From positions 1-40,049 of the forward strand of contig JAUNFZ010000019.1 in NCBI GenBank assembly GCA_030524785.1: DNA of 40,049 nt, read 5' to 3'. This document shows, piece after piece, positions 14,213 to 24,171 of this stretch (within the stretch, counting starts at the first letter, position 1; each line of letters begins with the position of its first letter). The position numbers and the translations under genes were made by a program. This DNA comes from Eubacteriales bacterium (GTDB taxonomy: Bacteria > Bacillota > Clostridia > Lachnospirales > Lachnospiraceae). The notes beneath the pieces were generated by a model. It saw only the letters and a program-made list of their open reading frames with translations, was not told the DNA's origin and did not search any database.

Positions 14213-16642
14213 GTGGAAACGATTCGGATTTCCGTCCGCAATCTTGTGGAATTTATTCTGCGAAGCGGCGATATCGACAACCGGCGCGGTACGCTGGCGG
14301 AAAAAGAGGCGATGCAGATGGGCAGCCGCCTTCACCGGAAGATTCAGGGGCAGATGGGCGCTGCTTACCGGGCGGAGGTTCCCTTAAAAAGAGAGATCGA
14401 CTGCGATACGTTTCTGCTTTCTGTGGAAGGCCGTGCCGACGGCATTTTTACAGAAAAAGAGAGTGTGTGGATCGACGAGATCAAAGGAGTATTCCGGGAT
14501 CTGAGCAGGCTTGAGGAGGCCGTGCCGGTACATCTGGCTCAGGCGAAGTGCTACGCGTATTTATATGGAGAAGAACAGGGGCTTGAGCGCATAGGCGTTC
14601 AGATGACGTATGCGAATCTGGATACGGAGGAAGTGCGCAGGTTTCGCCGGGAATTTGATCTGGAGGAACTGCGGCTGTGGTTTGAGGATCTGACGGGTCA
14701 GTACCGCAAATGGGCTGAATTTCAGATCGAGTGGAGAAAAATACGCCAGGCCTCCATCGGGGCAACGGTATTTCCGTACCCCTACCGGGAGGGCCAGAAG
14801 TCTCTGGCCGCGGCGGTGTACCGTACGGTGCAGCGCCAGAAAAAGCTGTTTATTCAGGCGCCTACCGGAGTCGGAAAAACGATAGCGGCAGTGTTTCCGG
14901 CGGTAAAGGCCGTCGGGGAAGGACTGGGGGAGAAAATTTTTTATCTGACGGCAAAGACAATCACCAGAACGGTGGCCCAGGAAGCGTTCTCTCTTTTAAA
15001 AGAGCAGGGCCTTCGCTATAAAGTGATTACCCTCACGGCAAAGGAAAAAATATGTATGTGCCCTGAGCCGGACTGCAATCCCGAGAAGTGCCCCTATGCC
15101 AGGGGACATTACGACCGCATTAACGACGCTGTGTTCGAGCTTCTGACCGGGTGGGGCAGCACACAGGAGCATGCGGAGGTTTCCGGTGTCAACGACAGCT
15201 ATACCAGGGAGGCGCTGATTGCCCACGCCGAAAAGTGGCAGGTGTGTCCCTTCGAACTGTCCCTGGACATGTCCCTGTGGGTGGATGCCGTGATCTGCGA
15301 TTATAATTACGTATTTGACCCCCAGGCGAAATTGAAGCGCTTTTTTGCGGACGGGGTAAAGGGAGACTATATTTTTCTGATCGACGAAGCACATAATCTG
15401 GTAGAACGGGGCCGGGAGATGTACAGCGCTTCCTTATATAAAGAAGACTTTTTAGAGATAAAGCGCCTGCTGGCGCCAGTGAGCGCGCAGGCGGCCAGGG
15501 CTCTGGAAAAATGCAACAGATATTTGCTGGAAATGAAAAGGGAATGTGAATCCTATGAACTTCTGAAGGATATCGGGCTGTTTGCGATATCTTTAATGAA
15601 CGCAGCCTCGCGTCTGGAGGCTCTTTTGGAGGAGGATAAAAGTCCGCTGAACCGTTTGGAGCAGCAGGATTTAAATGATGGTGATGGGGAAGCACTGCGG
15701 AAAAAAGTGCTGGATTTCTATTTTCAGGTGAGAAATTTTCTTTCCATATATGAGGAACTGGACGACAGCTACGAAATTTATACGCAGCATACCCCGGAGG
15801 GCCGATTTAAGCTGAAGCTGTTCTGCATCGACACGGCGGGGAAAATTGGCAATTGTCTGGCGAAAGCCAGGGGAACCGTTCTTTTTTCTGCAACGCTTCT
15901 GCCGGTGCGCTATTATATGAAGCTTTTGTCGGGCACGGAGGAGGATTATGCGGTGTATGCGCAGTCGCCCTTTGACCCCGCACAGAAAAAAATTTTGATT
16001 GCATGCGACGTCAGCAGCCGCTATACCAGAAGAAATGCCCGGGAATATCAGAAGATCGCCGCCTATATTCTGGAGATGGCGAAGGCCCGGCAGGGAAATT
16101 ATCTGGCGTTTTTTCCATCCTATAAAATGCTGGAGGAAGTGCGGGAAAGCTTTGAGGAGCTGGCGCCCGGGAACGTGCGCGTGCTTTCCCAGAGCAGTCA
16201 TATGTCTGAGCAGGAACGGGAGGAGTTTCTTGCGGAATTTTCGGAGGATCAAAGCGGATCGCTGGTGGGTTTCTGCGTGCTTGGAGGTATTTTTGGAGAG
16301 GGAATCGACCTGAAAAAGGAGCGCCTTATCGGTGCTGCAGTTGTAGGTACGGGGCTTCCCCAACTCTGCGAGGAAAGGGAAATACTGAAGCAGTATTACG
16401 ACCGCCGGGATATGGACGGCTTTGCCTATGCATACCAGTATCCGGGGATGAACAAGGTGCTGCAGTCCGCCGGGCGGGTGATACGAACGTCTCAGGACCG
16501 GGGCGTGATTCTTTTGCTGGACGAACGCTTTTTTCACAGCAGATACCGTGAAATTTTTCCGAGGGAATGGGCAGATTATGAGAGATGCAGTCTTTCGGAC
16601 GTGCAGGGAAAATTAAAAAATTTCTGGAACAGATTTGCATAA
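14213..16642 (+). CDS. PD-(D/E)XK nuclease - XPD/DinG-family helicase fusion
   Basis: An 809-residue protein. The N-terminus looks like a RecB/Cas4-type PD-(D/E)XK nuclease: His41 (GSRLHRK), Asp76 in GRADG, E89-I-K91, and a following Gln110. The helicase part has Walker A APTGVGKT (216-223), four or more cysteines between motifs I and II (C281, C283, C288, C293, and C345 in VCPFE) that fit the iron-sulfur domain of XPD-type helicases, the DEAH box at 391-394, and a C-terminal motor domain ending in the motif QSAGRVIRTSQDRG. Such enzymes unwind DNA 5' to 3' and probably act in repair. The GTG start has GGGAGGTGAG just upstream. Its stop lies 23 bp before the MATE start; the two may be co-transcribed. 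Confidence 0.88.
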   Translation: METIRISVRNLVEFILRSGDIDNRRGTLAEKEAMQMGSRLHRKIQGQMGAAYRAEVPLKREIDCDTFLLSVEGRADGIFTEKESVWIDEIKGVFRDLSRLEEAVPVHLAQAKCYAYLYGEEQGLERIGVQMTYANLDTEEVRRFRREFDLEELRLWFEDLTGQYRKWAEFQIEWRKIRQASIGATVFPYPYREGQKSLAAAVYRTVQRQKKLFIQAPTGVGKTIAAVFPAVKAVGEGLGEKIFYLTAKTITRTVAQEAFSLLKEQGLRYKVITLTAKEKICMCPEPDCNPEKCPYARGHYDRINDAVFELLTGWGSTQEHAEVSGVNDSYTREALIAHAEKWQVCPFELSLDMSLWVDAVICDYNYVFDPQAKLKRFFADGVKGDYIFLIDEAHNLVERGREMYSASLYKEDFLEIKRLLAPVSAQAARALEKCNRYLLEMKRECESYELLKDIGLFAISLMNAASRLEALLEEDKSPLNRLEQQDLNDGDGEALRKKVLDFYFQVRNFLSIYEELDDSYEIYTQHTPEGRFKLKLFCIDTAGKIGNCLAKARGTVLFSATLLPVRYYMKLLSGTEEDYAVYAQSPFDPAQKKILIACDVSSRYTRRNAREYQKIAAYILEMAKARQGNYLAFFPSYKMLEEVRESFEELAPGNVRVLSQSSHMSEQEREEFLAEFSEDQSGSLVGFCVLGGIFGEGIDLKKERLIGAAVVGTGLPQLCEEREILKQYYDRRDMDGFAYAYQYPGMNKVLQSAGRVIRTSQDRGVILLLDERFFHSRYREIFPREWADYERCSLSDVQGKLKNFWNRFA

Positions 16643-16665
16643 ACAAGATACGGAGGCAGTTTGCG

Positions 16666-18042
16666 ATGAATATGGATTTATCAAAAGAAGAACGGATGGG
16701 AGAGGGAAGCATCCCGCGCCTGATGGTTTCCATGGCGGTGCCGTCTATTATTGCGCAGGTCATCAATATTTTATACAACATTGTGGACCGCATGTATATC
16801 GGCCATATCCAGGGAGTGGGAGCGGCGGCGCTGACAGGCGTGGGCCTGACCTTTCCAATCACAATGCTGATCTCCGCTTTTTCTGCCTTTTCCGGCGCGG
16901 GAGGCGCTCCGCTTTCTGCAATCTGGCTTGGCAAAGGCGACAGGGATCACGCGGAGCGGATTCTGGGCAGCAGCGTATGGCTTCTGCTTGTGTTTACCGT
17001 GATACTGATGGGAGTTTTTTATATCTTTCACATGCCGTTTCTGTATATGTTCGGCGCCAGCGACGCCACGGCGCCCTTTGCTGCCTCTTATCTGAAAATT
17101 TATCTGGCCGGCACCCTGTTTGTGGAGCTGGCGCTGGGCCTGAATACGTATATTATTGCGCAGGGCCAGTCCACGGTTGCCATGTGTTCCGTGCTAATCG
17201 GCGCCGTTACGAATATCGTTCTGGATCCTGTTTTCATTTTTGTGTTTGGCTGGGGCGTACAGGGCGCGGCTGTGGCCACGGTGATCTCGCAGTTTTTAAG
17301 CGCCCTGTGGAACGTAGCGTTTCTGTGCGGAAAGAAGTCTACGCTGCGCATCCGGGCGAAACTGGTGCGCTGCGATCTTTCGATTATAAAAAATATTCTG
17401 GCTCTTGGCATATCGCCTTTTGTGATGCGCTCGACAGAGTGTCTGATTAATATTGTGATGAACCGCCAGTTACAGGTGTTTGGCGGTGACCTGTACGTGG
17501 GAAGCATGACGATTATGACCAGTGTTATGCAGTTTATGTCCGCGCCCATCTCCGGGTTTACCCAGGGAGTGCAGCCGATTATCAGCTACAATTTTGGCGC
17601 GGGCCGTTTTGAACGGGTGAAAAAAACGTACCGCCTGATGATTGGCATATGTTTTAGCTTTGCCTTTTGCGCCACCACACTCACGATGGTATTTCCGCGC
17701 TTCTTTGCGGGAATGTTTACAAACGACAGCGAGCTTACAGAGCTGGTGGGACGGGTCATGCCGGTGTTTATGTCGGGTATGCTGATCTTTGGGATTCAGC
17801 AGGCGATTCAGCCCACATTCCTTGCGCTGGGACAGGCGAAAATATCTCTGTTTATCGCCATGCTGCGAAAGGTGATTCTGCTTGTGCCGCTGGCGCTGAT
17901 TTTGCCCAATTTCCTGGGAGTGATGGGCGTATATTACGCGGAGCCGGTGTCGGATGTGATTTCGGCGATTACGGCGTCCGTTCTGTTCCTGGTGAATATA
18001 CCAAAGATTCTGTCAAAGGAGGCACTGGAAAAGATACGGTGA
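16666..18042 (+). CDS. MATE-family efflux transporter
   Basis: A 458-residue membrane protein of the MATE (multidrug and toxin extrusion) family, with twelve expected helices, the opening MVSMAVPSIIAQVINILYNIVDRMYIG and a second half that repeats the MATE architecture (GFTQGVQPIISYNFGAGRF). It is likely a Na+ or H+ coupled drug/metabolite exporter of the NorM/DinF group, with the substrate unknown. The start at 16666 has CGGAGG 9 bases upstream; the longer frame to 16585 overlaps the helicase gene. No regulator is adjacent. Confidence 0.92.
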   Translation: MNMDLSKEERMGEGSIPRLMVSMAVPSIIAQVINILYNIVDRMYIGHIQGVGAAALTGVGLTFPITMLISAFSAFSGAGGAPLSAIWLGKGDRDHAERILGSSVWLLLVFTVILMGVFYIFHMPFLYMFGASDATAPFAASYLKIYLAGTLFVELALGLNTYIIAQGQSTVAMCSVLIGAVTNIVLDPVFIFVFGWGVQGAAVATVISQFLSALWNVAFLCGKKSTLRIRAKLVRCDLSIIKNILALGISPFVMRSTECLINIVMNRQLQVFGGDLYVGSMTIMTSVMQFMSAPISGFTQGVQPIISYNFGAGRFERVKKTYRLMIGICFSFAFCATTLTMVFPRFFAGMFTNDSELTELVGRVMPVFMSGMLIFGIQQAIQPTFLALGQAKISLFIAMLRKVILLVPLALILPNFLGVMGVYYAEPVSDVISAITASVLFLVNIPKILSKEALEKIR

Positions 18043-18094
18043 CGGCGGAAAAATCTGAAAAAAATATAAAATTTATAAATTTTGCCTCCGGTTT

Positions 18095-18128
18095 GTTGAC
18101 ATATGAAAACCGGGGGTTAATATGTAAC
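18095..18128 (+). promoter_or_regulatory. Promoter and operator-like inverted repeat before the RND gene
   Basis: TTGACA (18096-18101), 16-bp spacer, TAATAT (18118-18123). An inverted repeat ACATAT (18099-18104)/ATATGT (18120-18125), extended by GTT/AAC with one bulge, covers both hexamers, as expected of a repressor site. Confidence 0.6.
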
Positions 18129-18170
18129 TAGGTATGTGAGGGATGAGTAAAAATTGAGGGAGGATAGTCC

Positions 18171-21100
18171 ATGCTGTCACGCTATAGTGTAAAACGCCCC
18201 TATACGGTATTAGTGGGCGTTGTTTTAATTCTGATTCTGGGGTATGTGTCGTTTACGAGCATGCAGACGGATTTGCTGCCGGATATGACGCTGCCCTATG
18301 CGATTGTCTACACGACGTATCCCGGCGCCAGCCCGGAGGAGGTGGAGACAATTGTCACCCGTCCTGTAGAGCAGTCTATGGCGACGATCAGCAATATTGA
18401 AAGTATCAGCTCCGTATCTGCGGAGAATGTGTCAACGGTTATCCTGGAGTTTGCCCAGTCGGCAAATATGGATGCGGTGACCAACGAGATGAGGGAAAAC
18501 CTGGATCAGATTGAGGGTTACTGGGACGATACGGTAGGAAGTCCCATAATTATGAAGCTGAATCCGGATATGCTTCCGGTTATGGTGGCCGCTATGGAAG
18601 CGGGAGATATGTCCCAGAGCGAACTGACGGACCTGGTGAACAATGCGATTCTTCCGGAGCTGGAGAGCATTGAGGGCGTCGCCAGCGTCAGCGATACCGG
18701 AACAATCGAGGAGCAGGTGCAGGTGACGCTGCGGGAAGATAAAATCCGGGCGGTAAATAAAAAGGTGCGCGACGCTCTCGACAATAAATTTGCCGAAGCG
18801 GAGAGCGAGATGGAGGAGGCACAAAAGAAGCTTGAGGAGGGCAAAACCGAGCTGGCAAACGGACAGACTCAACTGACGGATCAGACTTCCTCGGCGGAAA
18901 GCCAGTTGAGCGCCGGCACGAGCCAGATGATTACCGGGCAGGTGCAGATAGATCAGAAGCTTGCGGAGGTGGAATCCGGCCTTGCCAAGCTTGAGGATTC
19001 CGAGCAGGAACTTTCGCAGAAGGAATCGGAGCTTCTTGAGGGCGAGCAGGCGCTGGCCAAACTTCCGGCGCAGAAGGCCGCTTTGGAGGAGCAAAAGAGC
19101 CAGATCGACAGCGGGATAGAACTTTTAGAGCAGGCGCCGATGTTGATACCGCAGCTAAACGACGGATTGAAACAGGCGGACGAGGGAATTGCGGCGCTTG
19201 AGGAAATCATAGCAAATTTGAAAGCGCTGCAGAGCGGACAGACGATACCGCCCGTGGAGCCGGGCACGGATCAGTCCCAGCTTCCGCCGACGGATCCTTC
19301 CGGCAGTGAGAACATATCCGGCGGCGAAACTACATCCGGCAGCCAGAATACTTCCGGCGGCGAAAACACAGATACTGTGATCATGGAGGAGGAAAGCGGC
19401 GCCATCCAGGAGGCGGATTCCTCCGGCACAGAACCTTTGGCGGCGCAGCCGCAGACAGACGCCGCAGAAAGCGCGCCTCAGGACATGTCCGCGGCGCAGC
19501 CTGAGACGTCAGGGCTGGTGGAAAACGAAGTAATCGCTACGCAGACGGCTCTGACAGGAAACGAGGCAGCGACCGACGGGGCAGCAACTGGCGAAGCATC
19601 AGCAGCGGAAGGCGGAGCTATTTCCGGCGGGACGGACCAGAGCCAGATTCCCTCGGAGGAGGAACTTCTGCTTGAGGGTACCCAAGCCGAAAATATGGTT
19701 GCGGGTATTCTGTCGGAACTTCCCTCCGCGGATGAACTGGGACAGATAGTGGAAGGCGCAAATATTGAGGCGGCGATTATTCAGTATGAGACGCAGCTTT
19801 CCCAGGCGCAGGCGGCCAGGACAGAGCTGGATACGCAGCGGACAAAGCTTCTGACGACGCTGGCAGCTTTTGGAGTGGATACCTCCAAAGAGGGCGATGA
19901 GCTTAATGAAAGCATCGACACTGCAAAATCGGAGCTGGTTTCCCGCCGGGTGCAGGTGGAAGACGGCATCAGCCAGATGCAGCAAACCATTGACGGGATG
20001 CCGGAGCAAATGGAGACGATTGCTGCGGGGAAAGCGGCGATTGAAGCCGGCAAAAAGCAGATCAGCGATGGCAGGGCGCAGCTTTTAGGCGCCAAAACGC
20101 AGTTGGAAAATGCGAAGGCAAAAATCGCTTCCGGACAGAGCAGCGTATCTTCTGCGGTAGCTCAGCTTAACAGCGCGAAGATTTCGGCTACGATTGAGAT
20201 GGCAGTGGGAAAAGCGGAGCTGAACGCCGGACAGAAAGAACTGGATGCGGCCCTTGAGCAGATTAAGGAGCAGAAGGAAACGGCCTACGACCAGGCAGAC
20301 GTTACCCAGATTATCACAGCGGATATGATAAAAGGTATCCTTGCGGCTCAGAACTTCAGTATGCCTGCCGGCTACGTTACGGAGGAGGGCGTTGACTTCC
20401 TGGTTCGTGTGGGCAATAAGCTGGAAGATACGCAGGACATTGAGAATCTGATGGTGCTCGACCTGCACATGGACGGACTGGAGCCGATTCGCCTGTCGGA
20501 TGTGGCAGATGTGGCGGTTCTGGACAACAGCGGCGAGATTTATGCAAAGATCAACGGCCATTCCGGCGTTTTATTTACGATGCAGAAGCAGTCGGGATAT
20601 TCTACCGGTGAGGTTTCAGAGCGGATCAAGAAAAGGTTTGCCCAGATTGAGGAAGAACATCAGGGAGTGCATATCATTGAACTGATGGACCAGGGCGTCT
20701 ATATTGATCTGGTGGTAGACTCTGTGATCGAAAATATGCTCTCCGGCGCGGTGCTGGCAGTGATTGTGCTGCTGCTGTTCTTAAAGAGCATACGCCCTAC
20801 GCTGGTAATTGCCTGCTCGATTCCGATCAGTATTATGACGGCGATAGTGCTGATGTACTTCAGCAATATTACCTTAAATATTATTTCACTGTCCGGCCTC
20901 GCTCTCGGCATTGGTATGCTGGTAGATAACTCGATTGTCGTGATTGAAAATATTTACCGCCTGCGGGGCGAAGGATATCCGGTGAAGAAGGCGGCGGTGG
21001 AGGGCGCCCGCCAGGTGTCGGGGGCGATTGCGGCCTCCACCCTGACGACGATCTGTGTGTTTGCACCGATCGTATTTACCACGGGCATTACCCGCCAGCT

Positions 21101-22793
21101 GTTTGTGGATATGGGCCTGACGATCGCCTATTCCCTGATTGCCAGCCTGGTGGTGGCTCTGACCCTGGTTCCGGCCATGGGCGCAGGCCTTCTGAAGAAT
21201 ACAAAGGAAAAGACGTCGCGCTTTTTCGGCGGCATACAGGCGGCATATGCGAAGCTTCTTAGATGGTCCCTGAAGGTGAAGCCCCTGGTACTTTTGCTGG
21301 CGGTGGGCCTTTTGATTTGGTCGGCATATCTGGCGATATCCAGAGGAACCGCGTTTATGCCTGATATGGAGAGCACCCAGGTGTCTGTGACGCTGAATAT
21401 GCCGGAAGACGCGCTGCTGTCGGAGACGGCGGAAATGTCCGATCAGGTAATGGAGCGCATTATGGAGATAGAGGACGTTACGGATGTGGGAGCTATGACA
21501 GGCGGTTCCGGGGTGATGAGCATGATGGGCGGCCAGGGTTCCGGCACAAATTCTGCGTCTATCTATGTGCTGCTCGATGAAGAAAAGACATTGTCCAACG
21601 AGGAGCTGGCAAAAGAAATCCTGGCGAAAACGGCGGATCTTCCGTGCGACCTGGATGTGGAGACTTCGACAATGGATATGTCGGCTCTTGGCGGCAGCGG
21701 TATTTCCATTCACATCAAAGGCCGGGAGCTGGATGAACTGAAGCGGATGGCCGCAGAAGTAGCAGCGATTCTGGAGAATGTGGAGGGTACCACTGAGGTA
21801 TCGGACGGAATTGCGGAGAAAACGCTGGAGTACCGGCTGGTGGTGAATAAAGATGAGGCAATGAAGTATCAGCTGACAACCGCTCAGGTATATCAGTTCC
21901 TGCAGGCGAAGCTGGCGGACGCCTCCAGCGCCACCACACTTTCCACACTGTCAAAGGATTATCCGGTGATAGTGGTCAGCGATACGGATGAGACGCTGAC
22001 CCGGGAAAAAATTGAAAAGCTTACGATTCCCGGCAAGGACGAGGAAAATCAGGAAGTAGATGTTCCGCTTTCAGATCTGGTGGATTTTGTGGATACGGAA
22101 GGATTCTCCTCCATCAATCGCGAAGCGCAGGTGAGATATGTTACCGTATCTGCCCAGATTGCGGAGGGATATAATATCGGCCTGGTATCGGCAGATGTGG
22201 AGGAAGCGCTGAAAGATTATGAGGTGCCGTCGGGGTACAGCCTGGAAATGGCGGGCGAGGACGAGACAATCAACGAAGCGATGACAGAGGTGATAAAAAT
22301 GCTTTTGCTGGCGCTGGCGTTCATGTATTTGATCATGGTAGCGCAGTTCCAGTCCCTGCTGTCTCCCTTTATCATTATGTTTACGATTCCGCTGGCGTTT
22401 ACGGGAGGTCTGTTCGGACTGTATCTGACAGGCAATCCCATCAGCGTCATTGCAATGATTGGATTTGTTATGCTGTCCGGTATTATTGTAAATAACGGTA
22501 TTGTGCTGGTGGATTATATTAATCAGCTTCGCCGGGAGGGCATGGAGAAAAAAGCTGCCATTGTGGAAGCGGGCAGAACGAGGCTGCGTCCTATCATTAT
22601 GACGGCGCTGACGACGATTCTGGGTCTTTTCACCATGGCGCTGGGTATGGGCATGGGCGCAGATATGGTACAGCCCATGGCAATCGTTACGATTGGCGGG
22701 CTGACCTACGGTACGCTTCTGACACTCTTTGTGGTGCCGTGCATTTATGATATCTTCAACAGGAAAAAGGACATGAGAGAGGAAGAAATATAA
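18171..22793 (+). CDS. RND-family exporter with a very large extracytoplasmic insertion
   Basis: A 1540-residue RND (AcrB/SwrC-like) permease; usual members have about 1030-1050. The N-terminal helix (10-30), PDMTLPYAIVYTTYPGASPEEVE porter start, the helix bundle around 860-1010 (GMLVDNSIVVIENIYRLRGEGY) and the second half ending with helices to about 1530 are canonical. Residues about 205-705 are extra: alternating coiled-coil segments rich in Glu, Gln, Ala and Leu (EEAQKKLEEGK, AKLEDSEQELSQKESEL) around a Ser/Thr/Gly/Glu low-complexity part (about 360-497), bracketed by GTDQSQLP and GTDQSQIP. In Gram-positives no outer-membrane channel exists; the coiled coil could replace an adaptor protein, but that is inference. 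The start is ATG with GGGAGG upstream. No membrane-fusion protein gene is adjacent. Substrate unknown. Confidence 0.9.
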   Translation: MLSRYSVKRPYTVLVGVVLILILGYVSFTSMQTDLLPDMTLPYAIVYTTYPGASPEEVETIVTRPVEQSMATISNIESISSVSAENVSTVILEFAQSANMDAVTNEMRENLDQIEGYWDDTVGSPIIMKLNPDMLPVMVAAMEAGDMSQSELTDLVNNAILPELESIEGVASVSDTGTIEEQVQVTLREDKIRAVNKKVRDALDNKFAEAESEMEEAQKKLEEGKTELANGQTQLTDQTSSAESQLSAGTSQMITGQVQIDQKLAEVESGLAKLEDSEQELSQKESELLEGEQALAKLPAQKAALEEQKSQIDSGIELLEQAPMLIPQLNDGLKQADEGIAALEEIIANLKALQSGQTIPPVEPGTDQSQLPPTDPSGSENISGGETTSGSQNTSGGENTDTVIMEEESGAIQEADSSGTEPLAAQPQTDAAESAPQDMSAAQPETSGLVENEVIATQTALTGNEAATDGAATGEASAAEGGAISGGTDQSQIPSEEELLLEGTQAENMVAGILSELPSADELGQIVEGANIEAAIIQYETQLSQAQAARTELDTQRTKLLTTLAAFGVDTSKEGDELNESIDTAKSELVSRRVQVEDGISQMQQTIDGMPEQMETIAAGKAAIEAGKKQISDGRAQLLGAKTQLENAKAKIASGQSSVSSAVAQLNSAKISATIEMAVGKAELNAGQKELDAALEQIKEQKETAYDQADVTQIITADMIKGILAAQNFSMPAGYVTEEGVDFLVRVGNKLEDTQDIENLMVLDLHMDGLEPIRLSDVADVAVLDNSGEIYAKINGHSGVLFTMQKQSGYSTGEVSERIKKRFAQIEEEHQGVHIIELMDQGVYIDLVVDSVIENMLSGAVLAVIVLLLFLKSIRPTLVIACSIPISIMTAIVLMYFSNITLNIISLSGLALGIGMLVDNSIVVIENIYRLRGEGYPVKKAAVEGARQVSGAIAASTLTTICVFAPIVFTTGITRQLFVDMGLTIAYSLIASLVVALTLVPAMGAGLLKNTKEKTSRFFGGIQAAYAKLLRWSLKVKPLVLLLAVGLLIWSAYLAISRGTAFMPDMESTQVSVTLNMPEDALLSETAEMSDQVMERIMEIEDVTDVGAMTGGSGVMSMMGGQGSGTNSASIYVLLDEEKTLSNEELAKEILAKTADLPCDLDVETSTMDMSALGGSGISIHIKGRELDELKRMAAEVAAILENVEGTTEVSDGIAEKTLEYRLVVNKDEAMKYQLTTAQVYQFLQAKLADASSATTLSTLSKDYPVIVVSDTDETLTREKIEKLTIPGKDEENQEVDVPLSDLVDFVDTEGFSSINREAQVRYVTVSAQIAEGYNIGLVSADVEEALKDYEVPSGYSLEMAGEDETINEAMTEVIKMLLLALAFMYLIMVAQFQSLLSPFIIMFTIPLAFTGGLFGLYLTGNPISVIAMIGFVMLSGIIVNNGIVLVDYINQLRREGMEKKAAIVEAGRTRLRPIIMTALTTILGLFTMALGMGMGADMVQPMAIVTIGGLTYGTLLTLFVVPCIYDIFNRKKDMREEEI

Positions 22794-22808
22794 TTCCGGG
22801 AAGCGCTG

Positions 22809-22861
22809 CGGCTGCTCTGACTTTGCCATTTTGGAAAGTCAGAGCAGCCGTGGCGTTTTTT
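22809..22861 (+). terminator. Terminator after the RND gene
   Basis: A perfect 16-bp stem (22809-22824 with 22835-22850), 10-nt loop, then TGGCG and a run of T. It also sits directly behind the stop of the convergent MFS gene. Confidence 0.9.
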
Positions 22862-24108
22862 CAGGCCTTGCTGCGGTTTTGCCTGGCGGCCATGCAGAAA
22901 AGAATAAATCCGATGATGAACAAAATGGCAAGGATGCCGACGCCGGCGCTGGCATTGCCGGTGATCTGAGCTACGACGCCCACCAGAGTAGTTCCCAGAA
23001 AAGAGGCGCCCTTGCCGCAGATATCGTAAATGCCGAAATATTCTCCGGATTTTTCAGGGGGAATGATTTTGGCAAAATAAGAACGCGACAGAGCCTGAAT
23101 AGCTCCCTGGAACATGCCTACCAGGACGGCCAGCACCCAGAACTCCCATTGTTTGTCGAGCTGGATGGCGAACAGCGCAATGCCGGTGTAGGCGATAATA
23201 CAGACTTTAATCAGCAGAGCCGTTTCATAGCGCTTTGACAGCCGCCCGAAGATCAGGGCGAAGGGGAAAGCCACAATCTGAGTCACCAGCAGGGCCAGAA
23301 GAAGTCCCTGGGTGTCGAGGCCGAGGGCGCTTCCATAGGCGGTCGCCATTTCAATGATCGTGTAAACGCCGTCGATAAAAAAGAAGAAAGCCAGCAGATA
23401 AAGAAAGATATGTTTTTGCTTTGTAATATCCTTCAGCGTGCTGCCAAGGCGGCGGAAGCTGTCAGCCACGGGATGCTTCGGCGCTTCCGCATAGTTGATC
23501 TGTTCATAATTCTTTAAAAGCGGCAGCGTCATCACAAGCCACCAGGCGGCATTGATCAGAAAAGCAATTGTCATGGCGGCGGTCATGGAGATACCGATTT
23601 TGTCATACATCAGCACAAAGATCAGAGATACGATAAAGGGAATACAGCTTCCGATATACCCCCAGGCGTAGCCCTGGGAGGAGACGATGTCCATATGCTC
23701 CGGAGTTGTGACGTCCACCAGCATAGAGTCATAGAAGATCAGGCTGGCATTGAAGCCGATCTTTGCAATGACAAATACTGCCAGAAACACAATCCACGAG
23801 GTCGGCAGCGAAAGGGCAGCGCAGCCCAGCACGCCGGCGATCATAGAAAAAGTAAACAGCGGCTTTTTGTAATTTTTTGTGTCGGCAATGGTGCCGAGCA
23901 CAGGGCCGATGACAGCCACCGCTATGGTGGAAATCGAGGCGGCATAGCCCCAGAACGCCAGGTAATCCACCTCGGAGATCCCCGCATTGCCCGCCAGATA
24001 ATTGAAATAGATGGGCAGAATGGTTGCCACCAGCAGGACAAAGGCAGAATTGCCGACGTCGTAGAGAATCCAGTACTTTTCCAGTTTCGTAAGCTTTTCG
24101 TTTTTCAT
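22861..24108 (-). CDS. UMF1-type MFS transporter
   Basis: A 415-residue twelve-helix transporter of the UMF1/Atg22-like branch of the major facilitator superfamily. It shows the typical opening YWILYDVGNSAFVLLVATILP, GTIADTKNYKK, and YDSMLVDVTTPEHMDIVSSQGYAWGYIG, near the middle, and ends in a short basic tail. Substrates of bacterial members are unclear. The ATG at 24108 gives the family's usual length; in-frame ATGs at 24131 and beyond are possible, but no start here has a convincing ribosome binding site. The promoter and an operator-like palindrome lie at 24172-24217, so transcription starts close upstream of 24131 and rules out the much longer frame. Confidence 0.88.
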   Translation of the reverse strand: MKNEKLTKLEKYWILYDVGNSAFVLLVATILPIYFNYLAGNAGISEVDYLAFWGYAASISTIAVAVIGPVLGTIADTKNYKKPLFTFSMIAGVLGCAALSLPTSWIVFLAVFVIAKIGFNASLIFYDSMLVDVTTPEHMDIVSSQGYAWGYIGSCIPFIVSLIFVLMYDKIGISMTAAMTIAFLINAAWWLVMTLPLLKNYEQINYAEAPKHPVADSFRRLGSTLKDITKQKHIFLYLLAFFFFIDGVYTIIEMATAYGSALGLDTQGLLLALLVTQIVAFPFALIFGRLSKRYETALLIKVCIIAYTGIALFAIQLDKQWEFWVLAVLVGMFQGAIQALSRSYFAKIIPPEKSGEYFGIYDICGKGASFLGTTLVGVVAQITGNASAGVGILAILFIIGFILFCMAARQNRSKA

Positions 24109-24171
24109 AGTAAAATACCCCGTCTTCATGTTTTGCAAAACCCGGCGGCTGCCCTGCAGAGGAAACTGCAT

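Noticed and set aside
20886-21713. A 275-codon minus-strand frame inside the RND gene
   Set aside because: Antisense shadow of a highly conserved transporter; His/Arg-rich with no motif.
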